64,000 nucleotides of DNA from Rhizophlyctis rosea (taxonomy: Eukaryota > Chytridiomycota > Chytridiomycetes > Rhizophlyctidales > Rhizophlyctidaceae), in contig JADGJC010000091.1 of NCBI GenBank assembly GCA_027596075.1, positions 62,001-126,000 on the forward strand, given 5' to 3'. Positions within the stretch are counted from its first letter, which is position 1. Each line of letters starts with the position of its first letter. Position numbers and translations under genes: made by a program. Of the stretch, positions 37,701-48,143 are shown piece after piece. Under the pieces are notes generated by a model. It was not told the origin of the DNA, made no database searches, and saw only the letters and a program-made list of their open reading frames with translations.

Positions 37701-37916
37701 GCAATATCATACAACCGCTGGGCTTCTGAAGCCATTTTCTCCGACTACCTCCGGCTCTACTGGGGCATTTACGACATTGAATCCGTGGCGGACAGTACAG
37801 GGTACACGTTAGGACGATTTGGCCACGACATGGGCATGATGGTACTCTTGGGCGCAGCATGGCGGGTAATTGCGTTCTTGTTGATGGTGTTTACAAATAG
37901 AGATAAACAGAAGTGA
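34786..37916 (+). CDS. ABCG-family half-transporter with Cys-rich N-terminus
   Basis: Seven exons: 34786-34971, 35083-35174, 35258-35441, 35532-36852, 37058-37188, 37257-37631 and 37701-37916; 834 residues. Residues 1-115 are a Cys-rich luminal or extracellular region (CLPHFFCP, CYPGNYCPDQ, CPKGYYCPTGS), followed by one membrane segment (YYGGLVICLIVDMILGAIIL). Next come a Pro/Thr linker and the nucleotide-binding domain: Walker A GPSGAGKT (near 281), signature VSGGQRKRVNIG (near 387) and Walker B LFLDEPTSGLD (near 407). The ABC2-type membrane domain occupies exons 4-7. This is the order of plant ABCG24/28-like and yeast ADP1-like proteins; substrates are unknown, and half-transporters act as dimers. 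No signal peptide is visible at the chosen ATG, so an additional 5' exon is possible. Confidence 0.85.
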
Positions 37917-38290
37917 TGGTATCGAGTGCAATGCTTTTCATTCCTTTCTGGCTTTCTTTGGGTTATGAAGAGAGGATGGGGTGTGTACATTCTGGATGGA
38001 TGATTCTGCTCGCTAGCTACTGGTAGGATTCTCAATTGTGATAGGAAGATTTTAGTTTTGCATAATTACTGATTGCACTTCAAATCTTGGACAACTCAAG
38101 AAACAATTCTTCCACATGCAAGCTATGTTATTTCACTATGTACACCTATCTCAACTTTCGAACATCAAAGCACCTAGCTGCTTTGCTTGAGGCACTGCTA
38201 CACTGCATAAAAACTACATCTACATCGCAAAAACCAGAAAACTGCATACATAAACTAACGCACCGCAAAACAAACAGGCACTCAGCAAAT
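37917..38290. other. convergent 3' flanks
   Basis: Space between the 3' ends of the ABC transporter (+) and the unknown gene (-). AT-richer than the coding exons. No feature recognised. Confidence 0.5.
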
Positions 38291-39431
38291 TTAAGCCTTC
38301 TCCCCACCCTTCCCACCTTCAGCCTTCTCGCGCGCACCCACACCCCCCTTCACCCCACTCCCCTCCCCACTCCCCTCTCCCCTCTGCGGCCTCATCCCAT
38401 CAATAGCAGCCAACATCCCACCAAACATATAACTCAACCGATCCACCGTCTCACGCGGGTTGACGCCAATCGTCGCGCTAAGAGCATGTCTCAGACCGGG
38501 ACGCGGCGACAAGGGCTGCGGGGGAGCGGTTGTTGATTCAGCAACGGGCAGATTTGATTGTGATGGTGCAGACGGTGGTGCAGGAGTCGCTTTTTGTGCG
38601 GAAGATGTAGTGGGTGGAGTGGGAGTTGTACCAACCGCCGGACTGGCGGGACGGAGAACGGGACCTACGCCGAGCACGTGTGTGATTGCTTCGGAGAGTT
38701 TCATAAGGGGTCTGGGAGTAGCATTTGTGGTCGTGGCTGGAGTGGTGAGTTGTTGTTGTGAGGTGCTGGCGGTAGTAGCGTGTTCGGTAGAAGGAACGTA
38801 TGGAGGAGGCAAGTCCGGGTGGACGGCACCACTTGAACCTGATTGTGCGTCGGGGGAATGAACGATTGCGTTGATTTGTGAAAGAGCCAAGTCGATGGTG
38901 TAGCGGAGGTTGATTGCAGTCTGAACAGATCAGCCAAGAACGTTAGCACTCAGAATCCGTAGAAACAGTAGACCATTCGCACAAAACATCAATCCACAAT
39001 CAAAGCACCAATACACCAACCTGGTCTACAACCCCATTAACCCTCTCCGCCAACTCCGGCCTCCTCACAACAGCCCCCTTGACCTCCTCCAAAAGCCTCC
39101 TCAACTCCCTCTCCAACACATCCGCACCAGGAACATCAACCCTCTCCTCACTCTGACCCTGTCCACGTCTCATCCATCCGAACCAATCCGCCAACCCGCC
39201 AGACGACGTTCCAGAAGAGGAAGAAACGGTACTCGTCCTCCCCGCCGGCGCAGTCTCGGTCACGGCCTCAGCGGCATGAGAAGGGGGGAGGTGAGACGTT
39301 GCGGAAGAGGAAGTGGAAGTTGAAGGGATAGAGTAGTCTGGTTCGAGAACTGGGTAGAGTACGGATATTGTGGGTGCTGAAGCGGGGTCACCACGCGAAC
39401 GGACGACGTCTTGTTGTTGCTTCTTTTCCAT
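38291..39431 (-). CDS. Ser/Pro-rich protein of unknown function
   Basis: Two exons, 39431-39021 and 38920-38291, 346 residues, phase 0 at the intron. The N-terminal 60 residues are polar; a short segment SGGLADWFGWMRRGQGQS may be an amphipathic helix. A charged helical stretch follows (VLERELRRLLEEVKGAV, PELAERVNGVVDQ). After the intron there is TAINLRYTIDLALSQI, then about 110 Pro/Thr/Ser-rich residues, a conserved-looking RETVDRLSYMFGGMLAAIDG and a Gly/Glu/Lys tail. The helical parts around the splice site suggest a small coiled-coil or membrane-associated module. I do not recognise the family. Confidence 0.65.
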
Positions 39432-39869
39432 GACTGTTTGATTTATTGTATCTGAAGTGTTGAAGTGAAGGTCACTTTTTTCACGCTTCAATTTGGGTGA
39501 TTTCAGTGTGAATGTTGGAGATGGGAGTGATGGGAGCGTGGGAAAGCGAGGGTGAAAAGTGCTTTTTGAGCTTCCCAGAGGTCCAAGTTGGTGGCAGAGC
39601 AGATGCTTGTTGTGACGTCAGTGCGTGACTGTGCCGCCTGACATCATGTCTCACATGGAAGTGTTACCCAATAACTCAAAATGAATGGCGCAGAACTGTA
39701 AAACCGAGCATAAAAGCACAACGCCCATAGCACAAGGGTATGCTGGGTGAACAAGTACGCTATAATAAATGAGTCTCAGACATAAATTTAAATCGCTGTG
39801 CTGTTGTGCGGCCCCTCATGCTCACGCTCTCATCCCCCCTTTCGCCATACACTCCCACACTCATGCCCT
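39432..39869. other. promoter of the Ser/Pro-rich gene and 3' flank of the BTB gene
   Basis: No frame with support. It contains TGTTGTGACGTCAGTGCGTGAC at about 39608-39629, in which TGACGTCA is a perfect CRE/ATF-type octamer, about 180 bp upstream of the gene on the minus strand. Confidence 0.45.
39612..39619. promoter_or_regulatory. CRE-like palindrome TGACGTCA
   Basis: A perfect TGACGTCA octamer, the site of bZIP proteins of the CREB/ATF class, roughly 180 bp upstream of the ATG at 39431 (-). One site only; function is inferred from the motif. Confidence 0.35.
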
Positions 39870-41393
39870 TCACGGACCCATAGATCCAGCCTTCCACACC
39901 CTCCTCTCCGGTGGATACGCTCCCGCTCCATTCACCCCTCCAAGACCCGGCGCACCCCCAATCCCATTGCCCTGCGATTGATGTTGCCCCTTGGGTGCCT
40001 TGCGAACAATCGTCACCGCGCTGCCTCCGCTCTTGTTACCCCCAAACGTCAACAGAACGTTCTCCTCCCCGGCAAGAAGCGAAGACCCCGGACGCTTGTT
40101 GCGCGCTGAACGGATGCCAATCACTTCCTTGGCGAAGTTGAATCTGGTTGGAAAGGCAGAAGATCATCAGTTGCCAGCAAGCGATATTCGGCAGTCGATG
40201 AACAGTCGCCAACAACATTGCCAATGATCGAAGCGAGAGAGCAACTCACCTCTCCATCTCCGTCGGAACTTCAAAGCCCTTATTCTCCACCACCCTCTTC
40301 AACCACTCATACGGCAAATCCGCAAAAAGCCTCACCAACTCCCTATAGCCCTCCGCCTCCTTATTCGCCCAAACCGGAACCCCTTCTCCAAACTCCCTCA
40401 CAACCCCCTTCATCAGATACTCCCTCACCGTCGACCGGATCTCCTCCGCCGTCGCATAACTGCCTCCCCAGTCCATCTGGCTGACAAACTGGCAGTAACC
40501 AATCACCGTTGCGCTCGTGATGTCGTTTTTGATGTATTCCGTGATGGGCACGAGTAGGTCGTGCAGCTGGAAGAGGTTGGCGGCGGCGAGGGTGGCGCGG
40601 AGGCGGGCGCTGCGGATGGAAGGGTTTTCGGAGGGGATGGTTTGGAGGGCGTGGAGTTGGAAGGAGCCGTAGAGGTAGCCTGAAAGCGTGTGCCCCGTGA
40701 ATGCGTAAGATGCCGCTCAATGTTCGAAAGATGCGACTGCTGGTACGACTACCTACCTAGTGCGATCATGATTCCTTCGGGTAGCAAGTTAGGGTCCTGA
40801 ACCTGAATCGGAAGCATAATCGGCAATTGCTGCTGGTACCTGTGTGTCAAATCCATCAGCACATGCAACTCCAAAACAGCTAAGACCATGATTTCCACTC
40901 AGTCACCACTCACGCTTCTCCAATCAACTCCAACTGCTGCATCAAAAACGGGCTACGGATCGCCAATATTCTGTGGAGCTTGACCTGGAACCCTTCCAAC
41001 GCCGTCGTGTTCGGGTACGCGTGAGCAGTTTCGGGAGGCACGTGGAACCGGATGATCATGTCCGTGTAAAGGGCGTTCCGGAACCCGAATTCCCAAAGGT
41101 GGTGGCAAAGGTGGTCGTTGTAGGAGGGTTGTTGGCTGGCGTGGCTTTGGGCGTCGCCGTGTTCGGAGAAGGGCCCGGGAGAGACCATTGCGGATCTCGA
41201 TGAGTCCTCCTGATGTGTTGACAAGTAGGATGTTAGGTGGGTTTATGGTGGGATGTGGATTTTGATGGCTGGCGACCGTGGGAAAAAACCTTACCTGCAA
41301 GCCGTTTCCGTTAACGTGTTGATCGGCGTGGTTGGAAGCGTTTTGCCAGTTCTCGTTTCCCACGGCACCGACGCTTTCTTGCACGCTCATCAT
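39870..41393 (-). CDS. BTB/POZ-domain protein
   Basis: Five exons: 41393-41295, 41209-40914, 40839-40757, 40679-40250 and 40143-39870; 393 residues, with all phases agreeing. After a polar start of about 55 residues, exon 2 shows a BTB-like fold: WEFGFRNALYTDMIIRFHVP, FQVKLHRILAIRSPFLMQQL. Exon 4 continues with helices (SARLRATLAAANLFQLHDLL, RELVRLFADLPYEWLKRVVE). This is the arrangement of a fungal BTB protein with a helical extension. BTB domains mediate dimerisation and often act as CUL3 adaptors; no second recognition domain is visible, so the role is open. The C-terminal 90 residues are basic and then Gly/Pro-rich (NKSGGSAVTIVRKAPKG). The start is MMSVQESVG, with a second ATG directly after it. 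The gene is divergent from the F-box gene to the right. Confidence 0.7.
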
Positions 41394-42101
41394 TCTGACT
41401 ATAAGAGTTGATACGGGATAGTGTGAGAAAAGCAAAACGTTTCTGAAAGGGGAGGCGATATGTTTGGTTTTTTGAAAGTCGTCAGGGTTTCGGAGCCTAT
41501 GAAGAGCGTAACTGGCCAGCAAGGCTTACCAAGCAGCTTGGTCAAAAGTTTGGCACGAGCGATATTGAAAAGTGCGATGTGGAATGACCTTGTAGGATAG
41601 GAGCTGAAACTGGTTGCTGCTGTGAAGTCGGCAAGAGATGGGAAGCTTTAGATCAGTTTTTTGTCAGTCAATTAAGCTCCACCAAAGGACCCTGCCAAGC
41701 TTCCCATGCCACTGGAGTGAGATGACCCTCCATATTCACTAGAGGCGGTTGCTTGCTGACTTCAATGGTGTGTTGGCCTCCACTTACCTACTAAGTGTAT
41801 GTGCACCACAACTGAACAAAATTGACTGTCAAGTCCCAAAGACGCAGTTGTTTGCTTCGCAGCGAGAAGTGGGGGGAAATTGCAAGCAGGCACGAAAGGG
41901 GCCAAAGCTGAAAGATGAAATGTGGATCAAGTCATGCTCACGATCCACATTCAAGTCGGATGACCGGAATGCAACCCACCCCAGCCACAGCCCCCTTCCC
42001 CAAGCTTGAACCCAACATTCCCCCAGTGATGCAACGATTCTACTGATTCTGGGCATCACATGCATCTGCATTCCGATAGTATCCTCTAAAGTGGACCACA
42101 A
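41394..42101. other. divergent promoter between BTB and F-box genes
   Basis: 708 bp without a supported frame. Likely shared regulatory space. No motif stands out. Confidence 0.5.
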
Positions 42102-43502
42102 ATGGCAACAGCGGCAAACACCCTTCCGTTCGAGCTGATACAACTCATTTTGGAGTTCGTCCTTTTGGAACCCCGTCGCAGTACCTCCTCGAGTGCTAAC
42201 CCATCACCAATACCCGGTTCTCCACACTTTACATTGCTCGCAGCGGCGGGCGTGTCCCGTGCATGGAGGCAGGCCGCTTTGGACTTTCCAATATGGACCC
42301 AGATACCTTTCGCAAACCAATTCCGGTCAGTCGTATTCTTCGGAGATAGCGAGCGGATGGCGCGGGTACGGGCAGTGCGGCTGGACCGGTGGCCTGCCCT
42401 TGGTCAGAAAGCCCGCCCTCAAGATGCTGCCCGTTCCAATGGGGAGCTTGAACAGACAAACGTCTTCCCAGGCGTGGAGCCTTGCCACCTGATACATCAA
42501 CTGCTCAGCAGCATACCCAATCCCTCCAACATCACCACCCTTGGTCTGAACCCCGATATATCCCTACCCACTGCGAGAAGCTTAGTAGTTCACTTTCCCA
42601 ACGTGCACACATTGTACATTACGCTGTCACGAAATTCTAACACGTCATTCGTTCCCTTCCTTGCATCTCCACGCTGCCATATTCCCAACCTGAGAAATCT
42701 GACCATCACCCTCTCCGGCCCAGACAACGCCTTGCCGTCAGCCAGATTTGCAGTCAATGTCTCTCGGATCATCAACTCCCTCCGCCGGAATAGCTTGAAA
42801 CATCTTAGGATCAATGGGTCTTCCTCCATGTGCCAAGGAATCAATCTTGAGGTCATCGGCACTCGTGTTGGGGATTCGCTAACATCTCTGTACCTTACGG
42901 GCCACATCTTCGTTAGTACCACCAATTTTGCCCATTTCACCGCTTTGAAGTATCTTTATCTTCATATCGACAGCCCCAGAACCTACATCGGCAGAATGTT
43001 GGCATCTATTCCAAACAAAGATTACCTGCGCCATCTGGAAATCACACATGTGGATGCAAGCCTGCGTCCCATCGAACCCCGCTCTTTTGTCCCAGATTCA
43101 GAACTTGAATTCATCTCCTTCCCGACCCTAACCTACCTCGCCATCGACACCCGTCAAAATCAGATCGGTACCTCCCCACTCCTAGACCTATGCCCACCCA
43201 CCCTTCGCGCCATATGCTTAATCCACCTGTCACCTTCCAATCCAATGATGTTTGACTTTCTAAATAAGTTTCTGGATAGATATGTAGATGTTGATGTAGT
43301 TGCGTTGGGGTGGGGAGCCGCGAGACGGGGCATTCATCAGTGGGACCATGCGGACTTTGCGAGGAAGGTACGGGAGAGGAAGAAGAAGGGATGGTTGGCA
43401 GCGGATAATGAGGAGGTTCTTGAGAGGGTGAGGGAGTGGGTGCTGCGTGTAGAGCAGAAGATGGGCGATGTCGACATTCTGAGTGCTGCACAGTTAGTCT
43501 GA
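42102..43502 (+). CDS. F-box protein with leucine-rich-like region
   Basis: A single exon of 466 codons. Residues 7-60 form an F-box: LPFELIQLILEFVLLEP, then LLAAAGVSRAWRQAALDFPI WTQI. The remainder has irregular leucine-rich spacing (TTLGLNPDISLPTARSLVVH, HIPNLRNLTITLSG, LKHLRINGSS, LTSLYLTGHIF, LKYLYLHIDS, LRHLEITHVD, LTYLAIDTR), as in fungal F-box/LRR proteins that choose substrates for SCF ubiquitin ligases. The C-terminus (RKVRERKKKGWLAADNEE) is charged and helical. The ATG precedes the F-box by six residues. Substrate unknown. Confidence 0.85.
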   Translation: MATAANTLPFELIQLILEFVLLEPRRSTSSSANPSPIPGSPHFTLLAAAGVSRAWRQAALDFPIWTQIPFANQFRSVVFFGDSERMARVRAVRLDRWPALGQKARPQDAARSNGELEQTNVFPGVEPCHLIHQLLSSIPNPSNITTLGLNPDISLPTARSLVVHFPNVHTLYITLSRNSNTSFVPFLASPRCHIPNLRNLTITLSGPDNALPSARFAVNVSRIINSLRRNSLKHLRINGSSSMCQGINLEVIGTRVGDSLTSLYLTGHIFVSTTNFAHFTALKYLYLHIDSPRTYIGRMLASIPNKDYLRHLEITHVDASLRPIEPRSFVPDSELEFISFPTLTYLAIDTRQNQIGTSPLLDLCPPTLRAICLIHLSPSNPMMFDFLNKFLDRYVDVDVVALGWGAARRGIHQWDHADFARKVRERKKKGWLAADNEEVLERVREWVLRVEQKMGDVDILSAAQLV

Positions 43503-44144
43503 GTAGGGGTGGATAGACCTCATTTTGGAGCTGCTAGAAAGGTCAGGGTAGTGATGGACTTTGTGGCTGGTCGAACTAGAACTGCTACTCCCCCTGTCGA
43601 AACAAGTCAAATTCCTATGTAAAAATGCCACAATTGCAGCACGCTTTGAAACCAACACGTTGCATAATGGATGCGATCCCTTTACTTTCATTCCATGCTA
43701 CCATGTCAATCACATCTTCTTCATGCTCCATACAGCGTCGTTGGCAGAGCTGGGAATGGGAATAAACTCGGAACTGGGAAGATGCCAACCGAATTTACCC
43801 GCACACATGCGCCACATCCGGGCACAACTCAATGTCAATGTTTATTTCTTCGGCTCCGATTTTGCCGAAATGATCGAAGTTCCATTCCCAATGCCATGCA
43901 TTCTCTTCTCGACGTTATCATTGGTTGCTATTTTTGGGGCGCACTCGTCACTGGCCCATACAAAAACTAACACGCGTATTCCCACACTCATCCTACACGT
44001 CAATCCTCCCATTACTTCCCATTCCCACGCATCCTTACTGAACTGGGTGCTCCCAGTAAAAACCTGGAGGCTGCTTGACTTTCTTTCAATAATAGCTAGC
44101 AACCGGCCGGGTTAGTCAGTCTGTAACATTATCGGGAGAGCACG
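43503..44144. other. intergenic region
   Basis: An open frame 43561-44115 (+) has no ATG near its start and no domain; probably 3' UTR of the F-box gene and promoter of the carrier. Nothing else supported. Confidence 0.5.
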
Positions 44145-46210
44145 ATGACCTCACAGTCCGAGGCGGCACCTACCGCGATACCAAAGCAGAAACAGAAGAC
44201 TAGGTGAGCGTGACGGACAGACGCTTGGTCTGGTGCCTTGTCGGCGTATATGGACGCAACCGACTTCAAAGACGAGGTCGGAGCGCGGTTCCACACGCAC
44301 TGGTAGTGGACGGTTTCTCCGGGGCCGGTCGTGAGCTTTCTACCGCTTGTGCGGTTGTGCTGAACGGCTCAAAATCCAAAACGTCAAACTGACTTGATCA
44401 TGGAGCGTGGATGACGGGATTTGGGGTCTTCTCAGATTGAGAGGTCATGGCCCGACGCGATGGAAAGCATGACGGCGGATGTTTTTACTGGCAGCAATAC
44501 ATTACAAATCATTTGCGCTTTCCACATCTATAAGAACTCCTGCTGATCCACATTTTCCTCTCATCGCCTCCCATGTTCTAGTCTAACAACAAAACTAGTA
44601 TGCGGAGCGGTTGCTGGGGTAATAGGAACATCCATGTAAGCCGAACAGTAAAGTTTGGAACGTATGCATTTCTAACTCTCGGGCAGAATTTATCCGTTAG
44701 GTGAACCTCGGCAATCCGCCATACCAGGAACGCGATTGCTTACTCTTGATTTCCAGATATTGTCAAAACGCGACTTCAAAACCAAAAGCGGACGGCGGCG
44801 GGGACGTTACAATATAATGGGGTGTGAGTAGTTGGAGCCGCATCAAGCTCAGGAGTGTGATAACGTAGTTACTTATTGAATGTCCACATTGCTGCATCAG
44901 TGTAGATTGTTTTCGGAAAACGGTGGCCAGGGATGGGATTAGAGGACTATATCGTGGGTTAGCTCCCAATCTAATAGGTATGGTGTCTATGAAATTGGAC
45001 TCATCAGAATCATGCTACAATGACGCGTCATATCTGACCTTCACCGCTTGCGGCATTCATAGGTATATGTCCAGAGAAAGCAATAAAGGTGGGACATCAA
45101 GAGATGTGCGGCACGTTGGACGTGGGCAGTCAACTTATAGAATTACGTCCTGCGCGCTGCGTTTTTCTCATCTCCAGCTCGCGGTTAACGACTACTGTAG
45201 AGAATATTGGGGGCATCGGACGGGAACAGACCCAGATCGAATCAAAGTTTGGTACGGAATGGTGAGTGATGCACTGTGATTTCCAGAAGTTGTTTTGCAT
45301 GCGGAATGGCGGTATGGAGGAAGATCCTAACATATACTAACGCTTTCCCGCAATGCAGTTATCAGGAGCCACAGCAGGATTGTGCCAAGTCATCGCCACA
45401 AACCCCATGGAAATGGTCAAAATCCAAATGCAAATAGCCGGCGTCTCCTCCTCCCCTTCCTCCTCCCCTACTCCCCTCCCCACATCACCATCCCCAACCG
45501 CACCCCTGACATCCGCACCACCCACCTCCACCCCAACACAACCCACCCGCCCCTCCGCCGTAGCCATCGTCCGCTCCCTAGGCCTCCGCGGCCTATACCG
45601 ACACACGGGCGCAACGCTAGCGCGAGACGTACCGTTTTCTTTGGTGTTCTTCCCGGCGTTGTCGTGGTGTAAGGAGATGGGACCTAAGGATGCGAAGGGC
45701 AACCCGACGTTTGCGAATGTGTTTTGGAGTGGGGTTGTTGCGGGGAGTGTGGCGGCGGCTAGTGTGACGCCTATGGATGGTGGGTTTTCTTGTGATGTTA
45801 TGGGTGGTCGAGGATGTGATGTTGAGAGCTAAGAGCTGATGATTCTTCACTCTGTCTATGCATAGTGGTCAAGACACGGCTGCAAGTAACGCCTAAACCT
45901 GGAGATCCTGTATATCGTGGGATGGCGCATTGTTGGAGGTAAGATGCAAGCGCTGCCTGCGATGCTACCCAGCCGGCACTTCTAACTCACAATGCGACCA
46001 TTCACACCAGTGAAATCATACGAAACGAGGGAGTACGAGCTTTATTCAAGGGTGTTGGACCACGTGTAATGATTGTGTCGGTAGGTATCATGCACAGCTT
46101 ACACTCCTGCCGTGCTTGTCAGCTGACAGTGCATTCCACAGCCTCTGTTCGCCATAACGGTGTTGGTATATGAAGTCCAGCAACGTTTGCTGGTCACTCA
46201 AAGACTGTAA
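44145..46210 (+). CDS. mitochondrial carrier, glutamate-carrier-like (SLC25A18/22 type)
   Basis: Eleven exons: 44145-44203, 44582-44635, 44687-44700, 44757-44823, 44901-44977, 45063-45088, 45178-45261, 45359-45779, 45866-45938, 46011-46080 and 46142-46210; 337 residues with consistent phases. Three carrier repeats: IIYPLDIVKTRLQ, TNPMEMVKIQMQ and VTPMDVVKTRLQ. CPEKAIKLAVNDYCR and GATAGLCQVIATNPMEM match the pattern of mitochondrial glutamate and aspartate/glutamate carriers, which move glutamate across the inner membrane; the substrate is inferred from these motifs. Exons of 14 and 26 nt are unusually small. A Ser/Pro/Thr insertion of about 45 residues lies in repeat 2 (about 45440-45560). 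No EF-hands, unlike the carrier at 978-3306. Confidence 0.85.
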
Positions 46211-48143
46211 TGGGAATGTATGGGTATTGGGGGGAAAGGCAAGTGGGGTGGGAATAGATATAGATGTACTCAATGCCCGTTCCATACATATATGCTATGT
46301 TGGACAATCCAAAATAGGGAAATGTATGGGAGATAAGATGAAGTCTTTGCAGGTCTCTTTATTGCGTTGGCGTCGCTGGATGAATCATGGAGAATGCATT
46401 TGGGATTCTTATCATACTGAGGATATGACTGACGTTTCAGACAAATAAGAACGTATGGACCCACACATCACAGCGGAAAACAATTACTTCGAGTTGGTAT
46501 ATTTCTTGCGGCAAAAAAATGTACATGCTGGGTATACGGCTTTCATACATATACTTTCCTTTCTCAGCTTAGCCCATCGCAGCATTGTATGCGCGTTCAG
46601 CGTACCCGTACAGGAAGTTGAATAGCATGTTCGACGCACGACGATTGACGTTGTGCCCCGAACGCCCAACCGGCGGCCAAGCCTGGGAGCGTAGGCAAGT
46701 ATTGGCTTCCCAATGCCAGCATGTGACGCATGTGACGGTGTTGGATGACACGACGGATGAAATGGAGACGGTGAGATTGAGATGATGGAATTTTCGGGGT
46801 GGTGGTACTCTGCGGTCTCAATCTCGATGCGTACCGAAGCACGCGATGGCGCCTCCTTATATGAACGGGTTTCACCAATACCCATTGACGTTCTCCACCC
46901 GCAAATTTCAAGAATCGACAGTTCTTCACATTCACAACTTCAACACCTACACGTCCACATTCTCAGCTGCATATCAAGACTATTCACCACTGACCCCTGG
47001 GCTGGCGGACAAGGCTGTCACTTGTTTGGTACATGCTGACCGCTCTCTCGTCCTACATTAGTTTCCCACCTATCGGATACCCTCAAGATCAAGAGCCATA
47101 ACATACGCGACACGGTCCAAGGTTGAAGCGGATTCGTCGTGCGCCCTTGGGGTGATGCCGCAGGCCCTTCCGCTGTGGGGTTGAAGCAGATTCGTCTAGC
47201 GCCCTCATAGTTTCGGCATTTTTTGCCGGTGGTGACTATTCACTAGGAAGGCGCCATTGGTCCTATCGTTCGGTGAAGATCGGCGGTCATGTGGGGTACT
47301 CCGGGAGTCCCCATAGGTGAGACATCGTTTTTCACTCATCCATCCATTGCTATTACAGAACCAGGACGGCAAGTTTGTTCCCTCCAACCATTGGCTCAAG
47401 TAAGCCCTTGCGATGTCGAACGTTCGGACTGGCTGTATGGTGGTCCGAGGCTGGTCTATCAAGAATATCCAATGTGCATCGTGGGGTCTTGCTTTGGGGC
47501 AGGTTTGGAAGGAACAACCTTGACTGTCTGGCCGAGAAGCTTTCACACAACGGAATCAATGGATGTACCTCTTTTGCTATGGTGAGTGGTCAAGGAATTG
47601 TTTTGGTTGTGGGTGGGTTGAGGTTAGTGGTGAACAGCAGCAGCAGCAGCTCCTTCCACGCGTCTTTCCTCCTCAAAATATCGTCAGAGGTAAGTAACTT
47701 GCATCACTTCTTCCTGTCTTACATCCATCCCCAACTACAATTGTATTATACACCTACACTTATTATATTCCCTAAAATATACCCCATCTTAAAATATACT
47801 TGATCTCGCTTGGAGTTACATGACCTTATCTTCCTTCCTAATTGTGATTGGTGAATGTTGTCTTTGACTTGATGGCTTGATGTTCCCCTATTGTGTCCAT
47901 TTGCTGCCATTCAAGAATCAACTTTATCAGAGAGCATACACTGGTAGCATCAAATATGATAGTTGTAAATACGATCATTAGTATCGGCTCCCACACAAAA
48001 AGAAACTCGGGCTTTCACGTCCAAGCCAACATTCCCCCGCCGGTGTTCCAATCAATAAACCGCCTCTATACGCGATGCTATCCTACACATTAGACTACAA
48101 AACAATATCATATACACGTTATCTTGCTTTCATCTATGTCTCT
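46211..48143. other. region with no confident gene
   Basis: A small locus may exist on the minus strand (46569-46885, listed separately). A short direct repeat, GGTTGAAGCGGATTCGTC near 47122 and GGTTGAAGCAGATTCGTC near 47179, each followed by an AGCGCCC- or TGCGCCC-like word, is present. The AT-rich end (47700-48100) is probably the 3' flank of the large minus-strand gene. Confidence 0.4.
46569..46885 (-). CDS. possible small minus-strand gene (structure unresolved)
   Basis: One minus-strand frame starts MGIGETRSYKEAP with RIEIETAEYHHPENS. A second, shifted frame ends with CVTCWHWEANTCL, then NMLFNFLYGYAERAYNAAMG and a stop at 46569. Both look protein-like, but no intron joins them in phase. 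It could be a two-exon gene with an unseen splice site, a frame-shifted relic or chance. Confidence 0.25.
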
